DNA from: Chlorokybus atmophyticus
Lineage: Eukaryota > Streptophyta > Chlorokybophyceae > Chlorokybales > Chlorokybaceae
DNA: 64,000 bases
Reading direction: 5' to 3'
Assembly (NCBI GenBank): GCA_009103225.1
Contig: RHPI01003156.1
Location: 767,339-831,338 of the forward strand
The position numbers were made by a program, and so were the translations under genes. A model generated the notes under the pieces. That model was not told where the DNA came from. It made no database searches and saw only the letters and a program-made list of their open reading frames with translations. This document shows, one piece after another, positions 49,823 through 61,164 of the stretch. Position 1 is the first letter of the stretch. The number at the start of each line of letters is the position of its first letter.

Positions 49823-50950
49823 ATGGCCCCCAAAGCGGAGAAGGCTGCAGCCGAGAAGGCTGAGAAGGCCGAGAAGGCCGACAAGCCTGAGAAGGCGGAG
49901 AAGGTAGAGAAGCCTGAGAAGGCCGAAAAGGCTGAGAAGGTGGACAAGCCTGAGAAGGCCCCTAAGGTGGCCAAGGCCTCCAAGGCGGAGAAGGCCCCCA
50001 AGGCGGAGAAGGCCGAGAAGCCTGCCAAGGCCAAGGCCCCTGTTGTCAAGCGGGACCATCCCAAGTATGATGAGATGGTGAAAGAAGCCATCCTTGCTCT
50101 CAAGGAGAAGACAGGTTCCTCTACACTTGCCATCGCCAAGTACCTCGAGAGGGTGAGTGTGTTGGCATGTTTGTACATGCAGCTGTGCAGTCGGTGTCCT
50201 GGTTTTCAGCTGGCTTACCTGCTGTCGCGCAGGAGTATGCAGGAAAGCTGCCTTCGAACTTCAGGAAGCTTCTCAACAACCAGCTCAAGAACATGATCAA
50301 GGTGGACAAGCTGAAGCAGGTAAAGAACTCTTACAAGCTGTCTGACAGCTTCAAGCCCAAGCCTGTCAGGAAGCCCTCCATGCGCAAGCCCAAGGTGGGT
50401 GCTAGCTTCAGCTGGCAGCTTTGGGACTGAGGTTCGCGTGTGGCCTTATGCAAGGCTGACCAGTGGTTAAATGTTAAGCAGGCTGCCAGCGAGAAGAAGC
50501 CAACGGTCAAGAAGGCAACAACTCCTAAGAAGCCTGCTGCCAAGCCAGTGACCCCAAAGAAGGCAGTTGCTGCCAGGCCAGCAGCAACCAAGGCTGCTGC
50601 TCCAAAGCCAGCCAAGGCTTCCACACCCAAGAAGGCTGCAACGCCAACTAAATCCCCCAAGGTGCGTTAGTTGTGTGCATGACCCGATCTTGACTTGGTT
50701 ATTCTGAACAGTTCGTTGCATACTTTCGGACTTCATGTCACGCACTGACACTCTGTTGCAGGCTGCCAAGCCCAAGGCTTCACCTGCCAAGCCCAAGGCT
50801 AAGCCAAAGACCGCTGCGCCAAAGCCAAAGACAGCAACTGCAGCTCGCAAATCACCGGCCAAGAGGAAGGCTCCTGCTACAAAAGAGGCAAAGGCCCCTG
50901 CTGCTAAGAAAGCCAAGAAGGCATCAGCAGCGCCCGCCCCTGCGTCGTAG
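49823..50950 (+). CDS. Linker histone H1
   Basis: Histone H1 binds linker DNA and compacts chromatin. Four exons join in phase: 49823-50152, 50233-50394, 50482-50661 and 50762-50950 (TAG). The N-terminal tail is a long Lys/Ala/Glu/Pro repeat built from EKAEKAEK and DKPEKAEKV units (about 75 residues). The winged-helix globular domain follows: DHPKYDEMVKEAILALKEKTGSS, continued in exon 2 by LPSNFRKLLNNQLKNMIKVDKL and VKNSYKLSD. Exons 3 and 4 encode a Lys/Ala/Pro-rich C-terminal tail with PKKA, PAKP and SPAK motifs, ending in Ala-Pro-Ala-Ser. The length of about 286 residues suits green-algal and plant H1. Introns are unusual for core histones but common in H1. TGTAA follows the stop at 50973. 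Confidence 0.95.
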
Positions 50951-50972
50951 GGTGCTGCTGGTGTGGCCCTAC

Positions 50973-50977
50973 TGTAA
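50973..50977 (+). terminator. TGTAA polyadenylation signal of the H1 gene
   Basis: TGTAA lies 23 bases after the H1 stop codon, as expected for a polyadenylated algal mRNA. Confidence 0.55.
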
Positions 50978-51509
50978 ATACCCTACCCTCCTCTCAATGG
51001 TGTTTTATATAAACACCACCCATCTGCTGGCGATCTGTCGCTCTATGCTGTGGTACAACGCAGCGCCTGTATAGATGCCGCGTACTCATCACACCAGTCT
51101 CACCAGCTGGCACGCCTTATTACTAGCTACTATACTATTACTGGATGTTGTACTGTGCGGTAGTGTTGGATGATGGGCGGTAGGTTCTGCTGAGTCTGTT
51201 TGGCAGGTATTGGGAAACTAGCAGTCTGGTGTTAAATAACAAACCTGCAATCAGGTTTGCGGTTGACAGTGGGTTTGCAGTGCAGTGTTGTGGTCAAGTG
51301 CATTGAGGAGGTGAAGTGAGCACTCTGCGGAACATACTAGGCAGCAGACCGTAACTATGTGTAAGCAAGTATGCTGATAATGTTTGCTTTGATGTACAAA
51401 CAATGCACAACAGTATGTGTGTGCTTGTACTCCGGGCCCCTCAATTTTACCCGCTGCGGTGGAGAGTTGAATTGTTGTGTGACACGTTGTATCAACAGCA
51501 AGCAGTGCA
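50978..51509. other. Intergenic region after H1
   Basis: About 530 bases of 3' flank with no recognisable gene. A short inverted repeat of AACCTG/CAGGTT type lies near 51240-51262. Confidence 0.45.
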
Positions 51510-52130
51510 GAGGACCAGCTTGCCCAAGGTCACAGTCGGCAATCACAACGCACTGCTATCTTTAGTGAGGCAACCAGGCCAGGTGGGAGGCAGGCCTCCC
51601 ACTCGCTAAGACTGCTACTAGCAACTGACGCTATGCTGGAATCAACATACAATCGTTCAAATGCAGTGTACATGTCTGGGATACACATGCTATAGCGCAC
51701 TACAGCATATGCCCTGCTGGGCTTCTTCTGTAATCAACGAGGACAACCCGTGTGCTGGCCGCATCAATGCGTGCTTCTTTGATACCGCAAATGTATTGCG
51801 CCTGTCATGCCCTTCTTTGTTGTTGAAGGGCATGACAGGCGCAATACATTTGCGGTATCAAAGAAGCACGCATTGATGCGGCCAGCACACGGGTTGTCCT
51901 CGTTGATTACAGAAGAAGCCCAGCAGGGCATATGCTGTAGTGCGCTATAGCATGTGTATCCCAGACATGTACACTGCATTTGAACGATTGTATGTTGATT
52001 CCAGCATAGCGTCAGTTGCTAGTAGCAGTCTTAGCGAGTGGGAGGCCTGCCTCCCACCTGGCCTGGTTGCCTCACTAAAGATAGCAGTGCGTTGTGATTG
52101 CCGACTGTGACCTTGGGCAAGCTGGTCCTC
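51510..52130. repeat. Perfect 306-bp foldback (inverted repeat) with 9-nt spacer
   Basis: The arm 51510-51815 is the exact reverse complement of 51825-52130, with TTTGTTGTT between. The right arm ends directly at an N (52131). The two arms encode the same short frame in opposite directions, which is simply the symmetry. Either a real foldback structure or a chimeric read or assembly inversion would give this pattern. The N at the edge favours an artefact. Confidence 0.95.
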
Positions 52131-52206
52131 NGATCCACCCACAGGCCATCAAAGTCTCCACATAGCAGAAGGTCAGCTGAGCACATTTAGTGTATGTAGT
52201 CCATCG

Positions 52207-54324
52207 CTAGACAGCAGTGACCAGTTCTGCAACAACTGGCTGCGACACTGGTGTGTAGGGCCACCAGCTGTATGCATTCTCTATGGCATCGTACTCACCA
52301 TCAACGAGAGGTCGCCGCAACCCGCTGCCCCAAGCAGCAATCAACATGGCCTCTGCGCGTCCTGTGTCACGCAATGAACATTAAGCCAAGAGTCACACAA
52401 CATCTGTCCATCTTACGCTTCAGTTTTAACATGATTTCCAGTATGTTTGCGTACCATGGTCCATCTTGCGGGCAAGCATGTGCTGAAGCTCTGGAAATAG
52501 GGCTATGGCCAGCGCTCTGCTCATGTCCTGCGCGGAACAATACCTCAATGAAGCCTGCCTCTCAGCAGTGCAGAACTCTAATTGAATCACATTGGGTTGC
52601 ATAGGCATACATATATCCATGTGGTATTTTGAGCTACAAACGCGACAAGATGCACCATACAGCATGCTTGCGCACCGAATGGTCATATACACCGCACGTG
52701 GGTGTCATGACGCAGGCAGTGCGATTTTATCAAAGTAGAATCCACAATGCGCTATCACACGTGTGCTTTGCAGTATAAACTCTCCCTTTCTGTCTCATTA
52801 ACATTAACAATTGTGCAGCGATAGCGGCTGATGACACGCACCTTCAATTCACGCGGCTCTCCCGTGAGACCAAAGGCGCCTTTCCAGGTTCGGGGATGCA
52901 CCGGCACTATGCGCACCCCATGAGCGGCCAACACGCCCAGCCAAACCCCATACCCAAAACCTTGCACATACCAACCCTGCGCCCAATGAATACAATGACG
53001 CGCACCAACAAGATCCCCCCCCCCCCCCCCCACCCCACACAATCGAATACACCGCGACAAGGACATGCAACCAGCAACAAGCCAAGCGCATTAGCTGTTC
53101 ATGGTGAGAGAGATGTCAAACCTGTTTGCCGTCCAGTGCGTATGGTGTACTTTTCTCAATAAACGCAACGCTGCCTACGCACAGAAGGCACCCGTTTTAA
53201 GTGATGGTTGCATCTCAGCACTTGTACACCGTGCTACTCGCTTGGCCTGCAGATGAAGCAGCAGCTGCCGTCAATCAGCCCGCCTTTGTTGTGCTGTTAT
53301 GCAAAGTTGTCTCCTACCTTTCGGCAGTGTCAGTGAGCTCATGAGCTTGTGCGTGGCAACAGGGTCGTGGCGATTGCGCATCGTCTTGCCGACCGCCACC
53401 TTTGCGGTGGGCACATCAGAGACGACTGTCACCCTACCATCTGTAAGGCGCAGGTAAGCCTGCGAAATATGTGCTCGCATTAGCGCAATCTGCTGTGATT
53501 GCTTCCAAGAAGCCCACCACTGACACTTTTGCATGCAGCACATGCATGCGCTGCATTGCAAGTCAGCAGCATGCACGGGCAATTGCCACATGCTGGCAGA
53601 GGCAGTGGAAAGACGTGCATAAGGTGCTATGGCAACGGTGGCTTATTGAGTTTCCAGCGACTGAACAGCTGGGAGCATAGGACCATGCGATTAGCAAAAG
53701 AGCAACCGTCAGCGTATCAAGACATGTTAAATGACTTGGTGCAGCTGAGCAGACATGCGAACGTGCAACACTAAAATGTCATTCGGTAGCCAAAACCCGA
53801 AGACCTTCTGCTGCTGAAGTGTCCGACAACGTCTCACATGCATTGACACGTGAAGTGGACACAACGCGGAGTGCGTGTTACTTGAAAAACCACCATGATG
53901 ACGTTTTTCCACAGCCCGTAGCCATTATGCATGCGTTCCTGCAACATACCAGTGCTCCTTTGCAGTCGGGATCGACGCCAATTATGCTGGTGGCGTTGCC
54001 TGCGGCCTGTGCCACGTCTTCTGCATCCTCCAACGGGACGGCAACAGCAGTTTTGGCCTTGCGTGCAGCAGGCTTCCTCTTCTTGACAGCCTCCTTAGCT
54101 ACAGCTGCTAATGCTTCAGTTGCTGTCGCAACGGAGGCGGCGGCAGCAGCGGTGGTTACGCTTCGCCTGTGCTTACTGCTATGCTGCTGCCTCTCCGCTG
54201 CTACTAACAACGCATCTCGCCTTGTCGCCGCAGCATCTGTCACCAGCTTGATTCCAACAGGCGGCGTGATCAGCAGGCTCCTCAGGCAACACATGCACCC
54301 CGCCACCACCGCCGCCGCCGCCAT
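52207..54324 (-). CDS. MOC1: MOC1-type plastid Holliday-junction resolvase (RuvC-like)
   Basis: MOC1 resolves Holliday junctions in chloroplast nucleoids and is needed for chloroplast DNA segregation in green algae and plants. Six minus-strand exons join in phase: 53950-54324, 53318-53459, 53122-53174, 52842-52976, 52455-52527 and 52207-52361 (TAG), about 310 residues. The first exon starts with an Ala-rich, Arg/Ser-containing presequence that suits a transit peptide, then a basic stretch, then the first RuvC-like motif IIGVDPDCKGAL with the first catalytic Asp. Next come DVPTAKVAVGKTMRNRHD, the second acidic motif VAFIEKSTPYALDGKQ, GWYVQGFGYGVWLGVLAA, VPVHPRTWKGAFGLTG, and the final motif MDHGRAEAMLIAAWGSGLR with the last acidic residues. 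All key acidic positions appear intact. The foldback lies just beyond its 3' end. Confidence 0.93.
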
Positions 54325-54949
54325 CGCCTACATCGCCAGCAACTTCATGCACTAACTTCTGCCTTTGGTTACTAATCAACCGTCAGGCTGTGAGTGCCTA
54401 ACTAGTGGACTAACCGAGTTAATGGCCCCACACTGTAGATATCTGACCTACTTCCTATGTAGGTCCTGCAAAGCCTCTATATCAAGCCGCGCCCCACTGG
54501 AAGCGTTGGAGACTTACCCCCCGGGGCTAGGCGCCGGGGCTTACCTCCTAGCACACCAGTTAACGGGGTAGTATAAGGACCTTTTGCCTTAATTGCTCCC
54601 TGATGCATTGAAAGGCATTCAACTAAATGGCCATGATTTAATGATCTCTATTTCTTTTATGCATTTGACAGCCATTTCGCCTTTTCAGATCAGTAACAGG
54701 CATAGTATAAAAGGCAGTCTCGTTTCCATTTCATTGTGTGCTTCGAGCAGTTGCTCCCCTACTATGACCCCTAATACAAGTTGCACCCCTACTAATACAA
54801 GTCCTTTGTGACAAGTGTTTTGCTGTCAATGTTAAAAGGTATCCGACTTTGTCAACGTTGTATTTTCTTTGCTATTTGTCAAGCATCGATTATGTCGATA
54901 CCAGGCGCAACCAGGCAATTTAAAGGTGCTGCCCTACCGCGGTAGTCGG
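54325..54949. other. Intergenic region upstream of MOC1
   Basis: About 620 bases with the presumed MOC1 promoter. No TATA box or other gene could be assigned. Base composition becomes more AT-rich towards the right. Confidence 0.4.
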
Positions 54950-54989
54950 CACCCGCTTTGCGTGCGTTGTTTGTTGGCCCGCGTTTTGC

Positions 54990-55510
54990 GCGGCACCCTA
55001 AAGTCGGCGTAAGGTGCCGATAGTGCGATAGGGATAGGGAAAAGAATAGGGATGATGCCTTTGGCGTTATTAGTATCCTACGCCGCCCAAGTGTGTGCGC
55101 GAACAGAAGGGATAGGGATCGGAATAGGCAAAGAGATAGGGACGGCAATAGGGATAAGGCAAAGAATCAGGATAATGCCTTTGGCACTATCAGCATCCTA
55201 CGCCGCCCAACTGCGCGAACAGTAAAGATAGGGATCCGAATAGGGAAAAAAATAGGGACGGCAATAGGGATAGGGATAGTGTCCGCTGGTAGGGATAGGG
55301 AAAAGAATAGGGATAATATCAGTGGCACTATCAGTATCCTACGCCGCCCAAGTGTGTCGCGCGAACAGTAAGGATAGGGATTGGAATACGGAAAGAGATA
55401 GAGACGGCAATAGGGATAGTGTTCGCGGAGTTGGCAAAGTTGGCAAAGTTGGCGAAGTTGACAATAGTCAATAATCGTACTGATAGGGTAGTTATAGGGA
55501 TTTTAATAGG
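54990..55510. repeat. GGGATA-rich minisatellite with ~120-141-bp higher-order units
   Basis: GATAGGGATAGGG-type runs alternate with a longer unit that includes GCCTTTGGC and ATCCTACGCCGCCCAA. The latter recurs at about 55076, 55196 and 55337, spaced 120 and 141 bp. The apparent Arg/Asp/Ile-rich frame across it is a product of the repeat. Confidence 0.85.
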
Positions 55511-55858
55511 GGTAAGCATAGTGGTAATTGTGATTACGAATATTTCTCCGTCGCCGATTGGTTGTTTCTGATTATGATTGAACCAATAGGAGTTGAGCTT
55601 GTGTAATCTCTTGCAATGTATATAGGCATGATATTGTCATATCCAATCAAAAACATGTTACTACACATACGTTTCTCAACATAACGCCCTTCAAGCTCAA
55701 TTTTATTGAGGGTTTGGAGCTGGTGGCGGCGTAGCTGTTGGCGCGGGCGCGGACTTTGTGGCGGTGGGCATTTGTGGCTACTTGAGTGGCACAGGTGTGT
55801 TATTAGGAGTAGTGACATTTGGTTATTGGTCTTTGAGTGAACACATGATTGGTGAAAC

Positions 55859-57902
55859 ATGGACAATGTTGATGTTGGCAACTCTTCTTGGACTTACTCA
55901 ACCCAACAACTTTCCACATGGATTAAAGAGCAACACATGTTCATTGGAGACATGCAATGTTGTGGTCTTTGTGGTGTGACATTATTTGGTCAATTTCAAC
56001 GCAAAAAAATGAAGCTATATGATCTTAATCATGAGATACCTCCTTACGCTATTGCGAACATGTTCATGGGTGACTTTACACGTACACCCACCTCAATGCG
56101 AGTTTGTCAAACATGTCACAATAAATCGTCACGAAGACATCACACCGTCATGTACTCTACTGAATATATGCGCAAATTATTATCTGAACATCCCGTTGCT
56201 GTACAATATTTGGGACTTCTTAATACAAGCATTTGTTTGGACAGTCAAGGTCCACATAGCCATGGTGTTGGTATGTTGGGGACAAGTTCCTTAATTAAAG
56301 GACCACTAATTGTGTGGGACAATTATTGCTTTAACATTGATCATGTTCCTGCATCACTTCATGAAGTACTTAGTGAATTGCTCATCACCAATGCACATGT
56401 CAGAAAGTCTTTAACCATGTTGGAATACCCTTCTATTTGTAGTGGAGTACCGGTTGCACATAGTACGATAGTCGAACACATTGTGCGAGAACAATGTCGT
56501 CGTGGTTTACTCAATGTAGTTAATAATCAAGAAAGATTACACGTTCTGACCACATTACTTCCTATTGAGACACCCACCAACAACACACATATACCCAACA
56601 ATTTGATTGCTGGTGGTTAAACTTGTCGTGCCACCAATGCGCATACAATTTTCATTCCTCTGAGGCTAGTACAAACTTAACATTAACAGTTGAAGATGCA
56701 TTATTTCCAATGAATTTCCACAAGGTGTTGGTAGTTTTGATGGTGTACACATACGTCATTTCACTGACTATATTCAAATGCGTTGTTCCATGGCTTTTTC
56801 CATGTTCACCTTGTATAAACCTTACATACTATTAATGTATCACATCCGTCAAGCCCTGATGTTGGTTACTCAATGTCGCACCATATTATTAAACAAATCC
56901 ATCATGAAATATCGCAAGGATCACCCAAATTCATCAGATGAAGATACTATTCGTCATATCATCAAGTACAAAATCCCTAATTCTATTATAGGATCACCCA
57001 GTTGGCATCGCACACAATTGGGTGACTTGCTTACTTTGGTTGATCATTGGGGTATGCCTACGCTGTTTGTCACGTTAACTGCTGATGAAGTAAGCGAAAC
57101 CAAATGGCCCGAAATTGTTGACGTTTAAAACTTTCTCAAAAACATCGATCCAAACTTTACGTGGCGTGATGCACCCATTGAATGTGCCAGATTGTTTCAT
57201 CATCGTTTTACAGTGTTTTTTCAAACATACATCATACGCAAGAAAATTTTAGGTAATGTAGAACACTACGTGATACGTTATGAAACTCAACATCGCGGGT
57301 CTTTACATGCTCATGTTATGGTTATCTCAAGATGATATTGAACGTGTTTCAAATGAGATTGTTGCATTCATACCGGGACAGTATGATGATAACACTGAAA
57401 CCATAATTCCACCAACTGACACATACCAACGTGTGTTATTTGAGTATATAAGGAAAAACAATTACACATTTGTAGCCCCGTCGGAAGTTGTCGTGCTTTC
57501 AATAATGAATGTCGTTACAGTTTTCCATATGATACCTAATCAGAGCGTGTAGCCAAATTCAATGGCAATAGTAAACGTTATGATTATTACCGACCACGTT
57601 ATCAAGATCGTAATGTTGTTCCATATCATACGTCGTTGTTACTTTTATGGGGTGCATATTGTAATGTACAGAAGGTGACAAATGATAATTGGTCTTTATA
57701 TATACTTAAGTACACTATGAAGACTGAACCGCTCGGGGCACTGAATATTAATATTGACAATGCAAAATCATTGAGATTGAATGGTTTATCAGATACCGAA
57801 TTACGATTTATTAGTGCCATGTACTTGTCTAAACCATTATCTCCATGTGAAGCTGCTATGACTTGCTTGGAAAACCTATTATCCAAAAATCAAGCCGTGT
57901 GA
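55859..57902 (+). pseudogene. Helitron N-terminal region and Rep (HUH-type) domain, frameshifted
   Basis: The first piece (55859-56620) has paired Cys motifs (CCGLCG, CQTC) and no other recognisable domain. After a frame change near 56735 comes GVGSFDGVHIRHFTDYIQMR and the Helitron_like_N segment GSPSWHRTQLGDLL ... LFVTLTADE. A TAA at 57126-57128 interrupts it. The HUH-like motif QHRGSLHAHVM follows at about 57285-57315, then a frameshift. Another frameshift occurs near 57480 and a TAA at 57537-57539. The Tyr motif YILKYTMKTEP lies near 57690-57720, and a further frameshift follows near 57870. Rep proteins nick and rejoin DNA for rolling-circle transposition. This copy cannot encode an intact one. 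Confidence 0.75.
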
Positions 57903-59803
57903 TTTACATCGACTCTCATATGCCTTCGTCGCGTACCAAACTATTACAAGGTGCTCAACATGTTGTGATACATTCAATTGACATTCATTGTGCACGCCCA
58001 CAGGAATTGGAGTTGGTGTCCTTTTGCGAGTACTTTCGTCAATATTATCGCACCAAAGGTGTCAACAACTCCTCACGGTACGTTCTGCCCAAAGACACGT
58101 TCATTGACTCACTGGGGTTTGTTGTGAATCAACTATAAGAATCACAGATTGTCAAATTCACAGATTGTCATCATGTGCATAACATGGAAGGATACTTTTT
58201 CAATCATCTATTAAGCAAAGTTCATTTTAGGAGTGAGCATGAGTTATTAAGTGATGACAATGAACAACGCTCATATTATGATGAATGCATTATTCGTGGG
58301 TATTTGGATGATAATACCTACACTTTGGAACAACATATTATCACCTATTGTACTAAACACTTATTTACGGATTATCAAATACAACAATTACTTACGCAAA
58401 TGGTTGGAAAGCAATCAGTTGATACTACCACCAACATTCCTAATATGAATGATTTGCACATTTACGAAATTGTAACACAACAACAGATTGAGGCATTAGG
58501 TTATGTTCATGAGTTTTAAGATATTGCACATGGCATGTTAAGTCCCGAGCAACAATGTGTCTTTGATCACATTATTTCACAACACTCGGGTTTTCATGTT
58601 ATATCGAGGACACCGGGATCCGGTAAAACGTATTTAACCAAAAAGATCACATATCATTTACGAAATCTAGGGTTAAAAGTTATGCTATGTGCATCTACAG
58701 GAGCTGCAGCTATTCGATTAAGTACAACTGCACGCACTGTTCATACTGCTTTTGGAATACCTTGTGCTGGCAGTTTCTTACCATATTTATCACCCATAGA
58801 CACACGTTATGCTATAATGAATGCTACTCAAGTTTTTATCATTGACGAATACTCCATGTTAATTGCTGAGATCATTAATTTATTATTTCTGCGCGTTCGG
58901 CAGCTATATGACCCAACAACATTTTTAGAAAAGATTCAAATCATTTTTGTTGGTGATCACAAACAACTACCATCGGTTTGCAAACATAGTCGTGGTGAGA
59001 ACACACAACCTTGTGATAAGTGTCATAGTGGACATAGTCGTTATTGGAATGTTGCTCACAAACATACACTTAACACCTCTATTCGTCATGATTCTGATCA
59101 AGAATACTTGAGATTTCTTAATGTCATTCGTAGTGAAGTTCCTTCACAAGGTCTAGTAGAAGATACATTGCATTCTTGTATTATGAATGGTTCATGGGAA
59201 AGCAATTTTACTGCAAATACTATTACAATTTGCTCTCGTGTTCATGATGTTATACAGTACAACGACAAAGCCATCCGTAGTCTATTTCCTGAAGATGAAA
59301 TACATATCATCATACTATATAGCAATGGTACCAATGAAGTTGACTTGTCAGAGTGGATAAACGAACCCAAATTTCATATGTTAACATCAGTTGCAATACG
59401 TGCTAAAGCTATTTTACTTGCTAATTTAGACTTGAACGTTGGCGCCGCCAACGGTGCTGCAGGAGTTGTTACAAAATTACGCTTTTATTGTGAACATGTA
59501 TCAGCTATTGAAGTATGTTTAAATGACACTCAAAAAAGCATTGTAGTCACACGATCCACTTATAAAACACATACACACAAAGGCAAGTCGTTCTATACAT
59601 CGACGTTTCCATTACAACTAGCATATGCAATTACAGGACATAAAGTACAGGGTGCTACTCTTAATACACCAACAATTATCAATATGCGACATGCATTTGT
59701 GCCCGGGTTGTGGTATGTTGTGTTGTCAAGAATTACTAACCGATCCTTGTTGACATTGACGGACAAGCCTCAAGCCATTGACATGCAACCCATACCATGG
59801 TAA
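57863..59803 (+). pseudogene. Helitron PIF1-like helicase, one frame with two in-frame TAA codons
   Basis: From 57863 to 59803 a single frame is interrupted only by TAA at 58136-58138 and 58517-58519. The last part (58535-59803, 422 codons) is open. Motifs in order are Walker A GTPGSGKT, CASTGAAA, Walker B IIDEYSM, FVGDHKQLP, GAANGAAGVV and GHKVQGAT, then VVLSRITN: the complete SF1B PIF1-like set. Such helicases unwind DNA during Helitron movement. The helicase core alone could still be translated from an internal start, but the fused protein is broken. The frame ends at TAA 59801-59803, immediately followed by CAG and a GT that could be a splice donor. Confidence 0.82.
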
Positions 59804-59920
59804 CAGGTAAATTGCAATGCAATTGCATTCATTACATCATATTCAATACCAATCTCTACGTCTATAAATATGTACATATAGTTGTTTTGTTTATATGTTA
59901 ACACTGACATGCTGATGCAG

Positions 59921-60748
59921 ATGGCTTCTTTTGACTCACGCGCAATCTTCAAGCGGGTTAAGACATAACATGAGGAAGCTCCAGATCAACGCAAGCGTGC
60001 ACGCAAAGACGCTTGGGAGCTCTCCAATGCCCAAAAGCTTCTCCTCGACAACAATGGTGTACTCCCTGAAGACTACGACAGCATCCCGTTTACGCAGTCA
60101 GAAGCTGACATCTTCATCAAAGATGTCATTCGCGCTAGCGACAAGTTCAAGCAGGAACACGGAGTTGGCATCATCACAGGTGCTATCCATATGAACCACA
60201 TGATGTACAATACAGTTACAACATTTTTATTTATTGAATAATACATTGCGTGTTTGATGTGTTAGGTGGTTGCAAACATTTCATGAAGATTTTGGGGCAT
60301 GACCTTCCCTCCAACACCAAACGCACTATTGCCTATGTGGCTTGGAATCAAGTTTTTGCAGAACTTAACCCTAAAAACAATAAAATTGGACGAAAACCGA
60401 TTCGCGCCCAACAGATGGTGGAGTTGGTAGTCTGCTACAAGGCGTGCTCGTTTGACGAGGCCAAAGTACTTTCCAATGGCGAAGCTGCTGACTACCTCGA
60501 TGCCATCCATGAGCAAGACCCCAAATACAAAAAGACCAACAGCACTACATCTGATGAGGTATGTACTATGCTTCATGTGTTGTAGCATTTGAAGCACAAG
60601 TTGAGCTCTGAAAAACACATCTTGCACGCAGGTCGCGAATGAGGTGCGTGACTTACTCAACAATAGTTGCATGGATGCCACACTCGCACTACCCGCAACA
60701 CCTTTACTCAAAGCCACTCGCAGCAACCGCGCTGTCGCAAAGCCTTGA
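59921..60748 (+). CDS. Unidentified intron-containing gene linked to the Helitron
   Basis: Exons 59921-60179, 60266-60558 and 60632-60748 join in phase. An AG lies directly before the ATG at 59921, so an intron from 59807 (GT after the helicase stop) to 59920 is possible. The protein is mixed-charge and soluble-looking, with a basic start (RKRARKDAWELSN), then KHFMKILGHDLPSNTKR and IRAQQMVELVVCYKAC. I do not recognise the family. A TAA interrupts the frame at 59966-59968, and the frame ends with TGA at 60746-60748. One base shift there would run it straight into the GIY-YIG module that follows, so the two were probably one protein. It is denser in G and C than the Helitron. Confidence 0.5.
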
Positions 60749-61058
60749 AGGGTAGTCATGGTTTTGTGTACCTACTACGGCATATACATGAAGGCAAAGT
60801 TTATATAGGACAAGCAACCTAGTACGAAGATTTCATGAGCACCGACGTCACCCACCTCGCAAGTTGCAGCAAGACTTGGACGTGACTCAACCGTTTCAAA
60901 ACCAGGTTGAGATGCGGTCTTTGGGGTGGGCTACGACCAAGGACGAGCTGGATGCTTTAAAAGCCAAGTTCATTCGCGAGTATAATTCAAGCGCGCCAAA
61001 CGGCTACAATGTGGATCAAGGCAATCCCGCAAAATTCAAGGCATTTTGGGCACGTTAG
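60740..61058 (+). pseudogene. GIY-YIG nuclease module, broken
   Basis: GIY-YIG domains are small nucleases found in homing endonucleases, UvrC and some mobile elements. Here HGFVYLLRHIHEGKVYIGQA gives the two halves of the name motif (VYL and VYIG). A TAG (60820-60822) and a one-base frame change follow. The next frame gives RFHEHRRHPPRKL, the expected Arg/His block, and it ends with a Glu- or Lys-containing helix KAKFIREYNSSAPNGYN, like the E..YI..Y.S..GYN block of the family. It ends in TAG at 61056-61058. The sequence joins the preceding gene after a one-base shift near 60740, so a C-terminal fusion is likely. Confidence 0.65.
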
Positions 61059-61164
61059 CGTAGAAATCCTCATTTTGGTAGAAATAAGCGTTAAACAATA
61101 CAATGGTAGTAATAACGTAATACCTTTGGTGTCTGAATATGATGTTCAAAATGCATGTAACAAT

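Larger units (their letters stand above)
55700..59803 (+). mobile_element. Decayed Helitron (rolling-circle transposon), Rep and PIF1-like helicase
   Basis: One plus-strand reading, broken by frameshifts and TAA stops, gives a Cys-rich N-terminal region, a Helitron Rep domain and a PIF1-like helicase in the usual order. It is AT-rich compared with H1 and MOC1 nearby and lacks introns in this part. The typical Helitron 5' TC and 3' hairpin-CTRR ends were not found, so the borders are approximate. GGGATA arrays lie on both sides in opposite orientation. Confidence 0.8.

Noticed and set aside
51661-51979. Two related small genes facing each other.
   Set aside because: They are the two arms of one perfect foldback and are forced to be identical.
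55093-55371. Arg/Asp-rich 92-residue protein.
   Set aside because: It is a translation of the GGGATA minisatellite and repeats with it.
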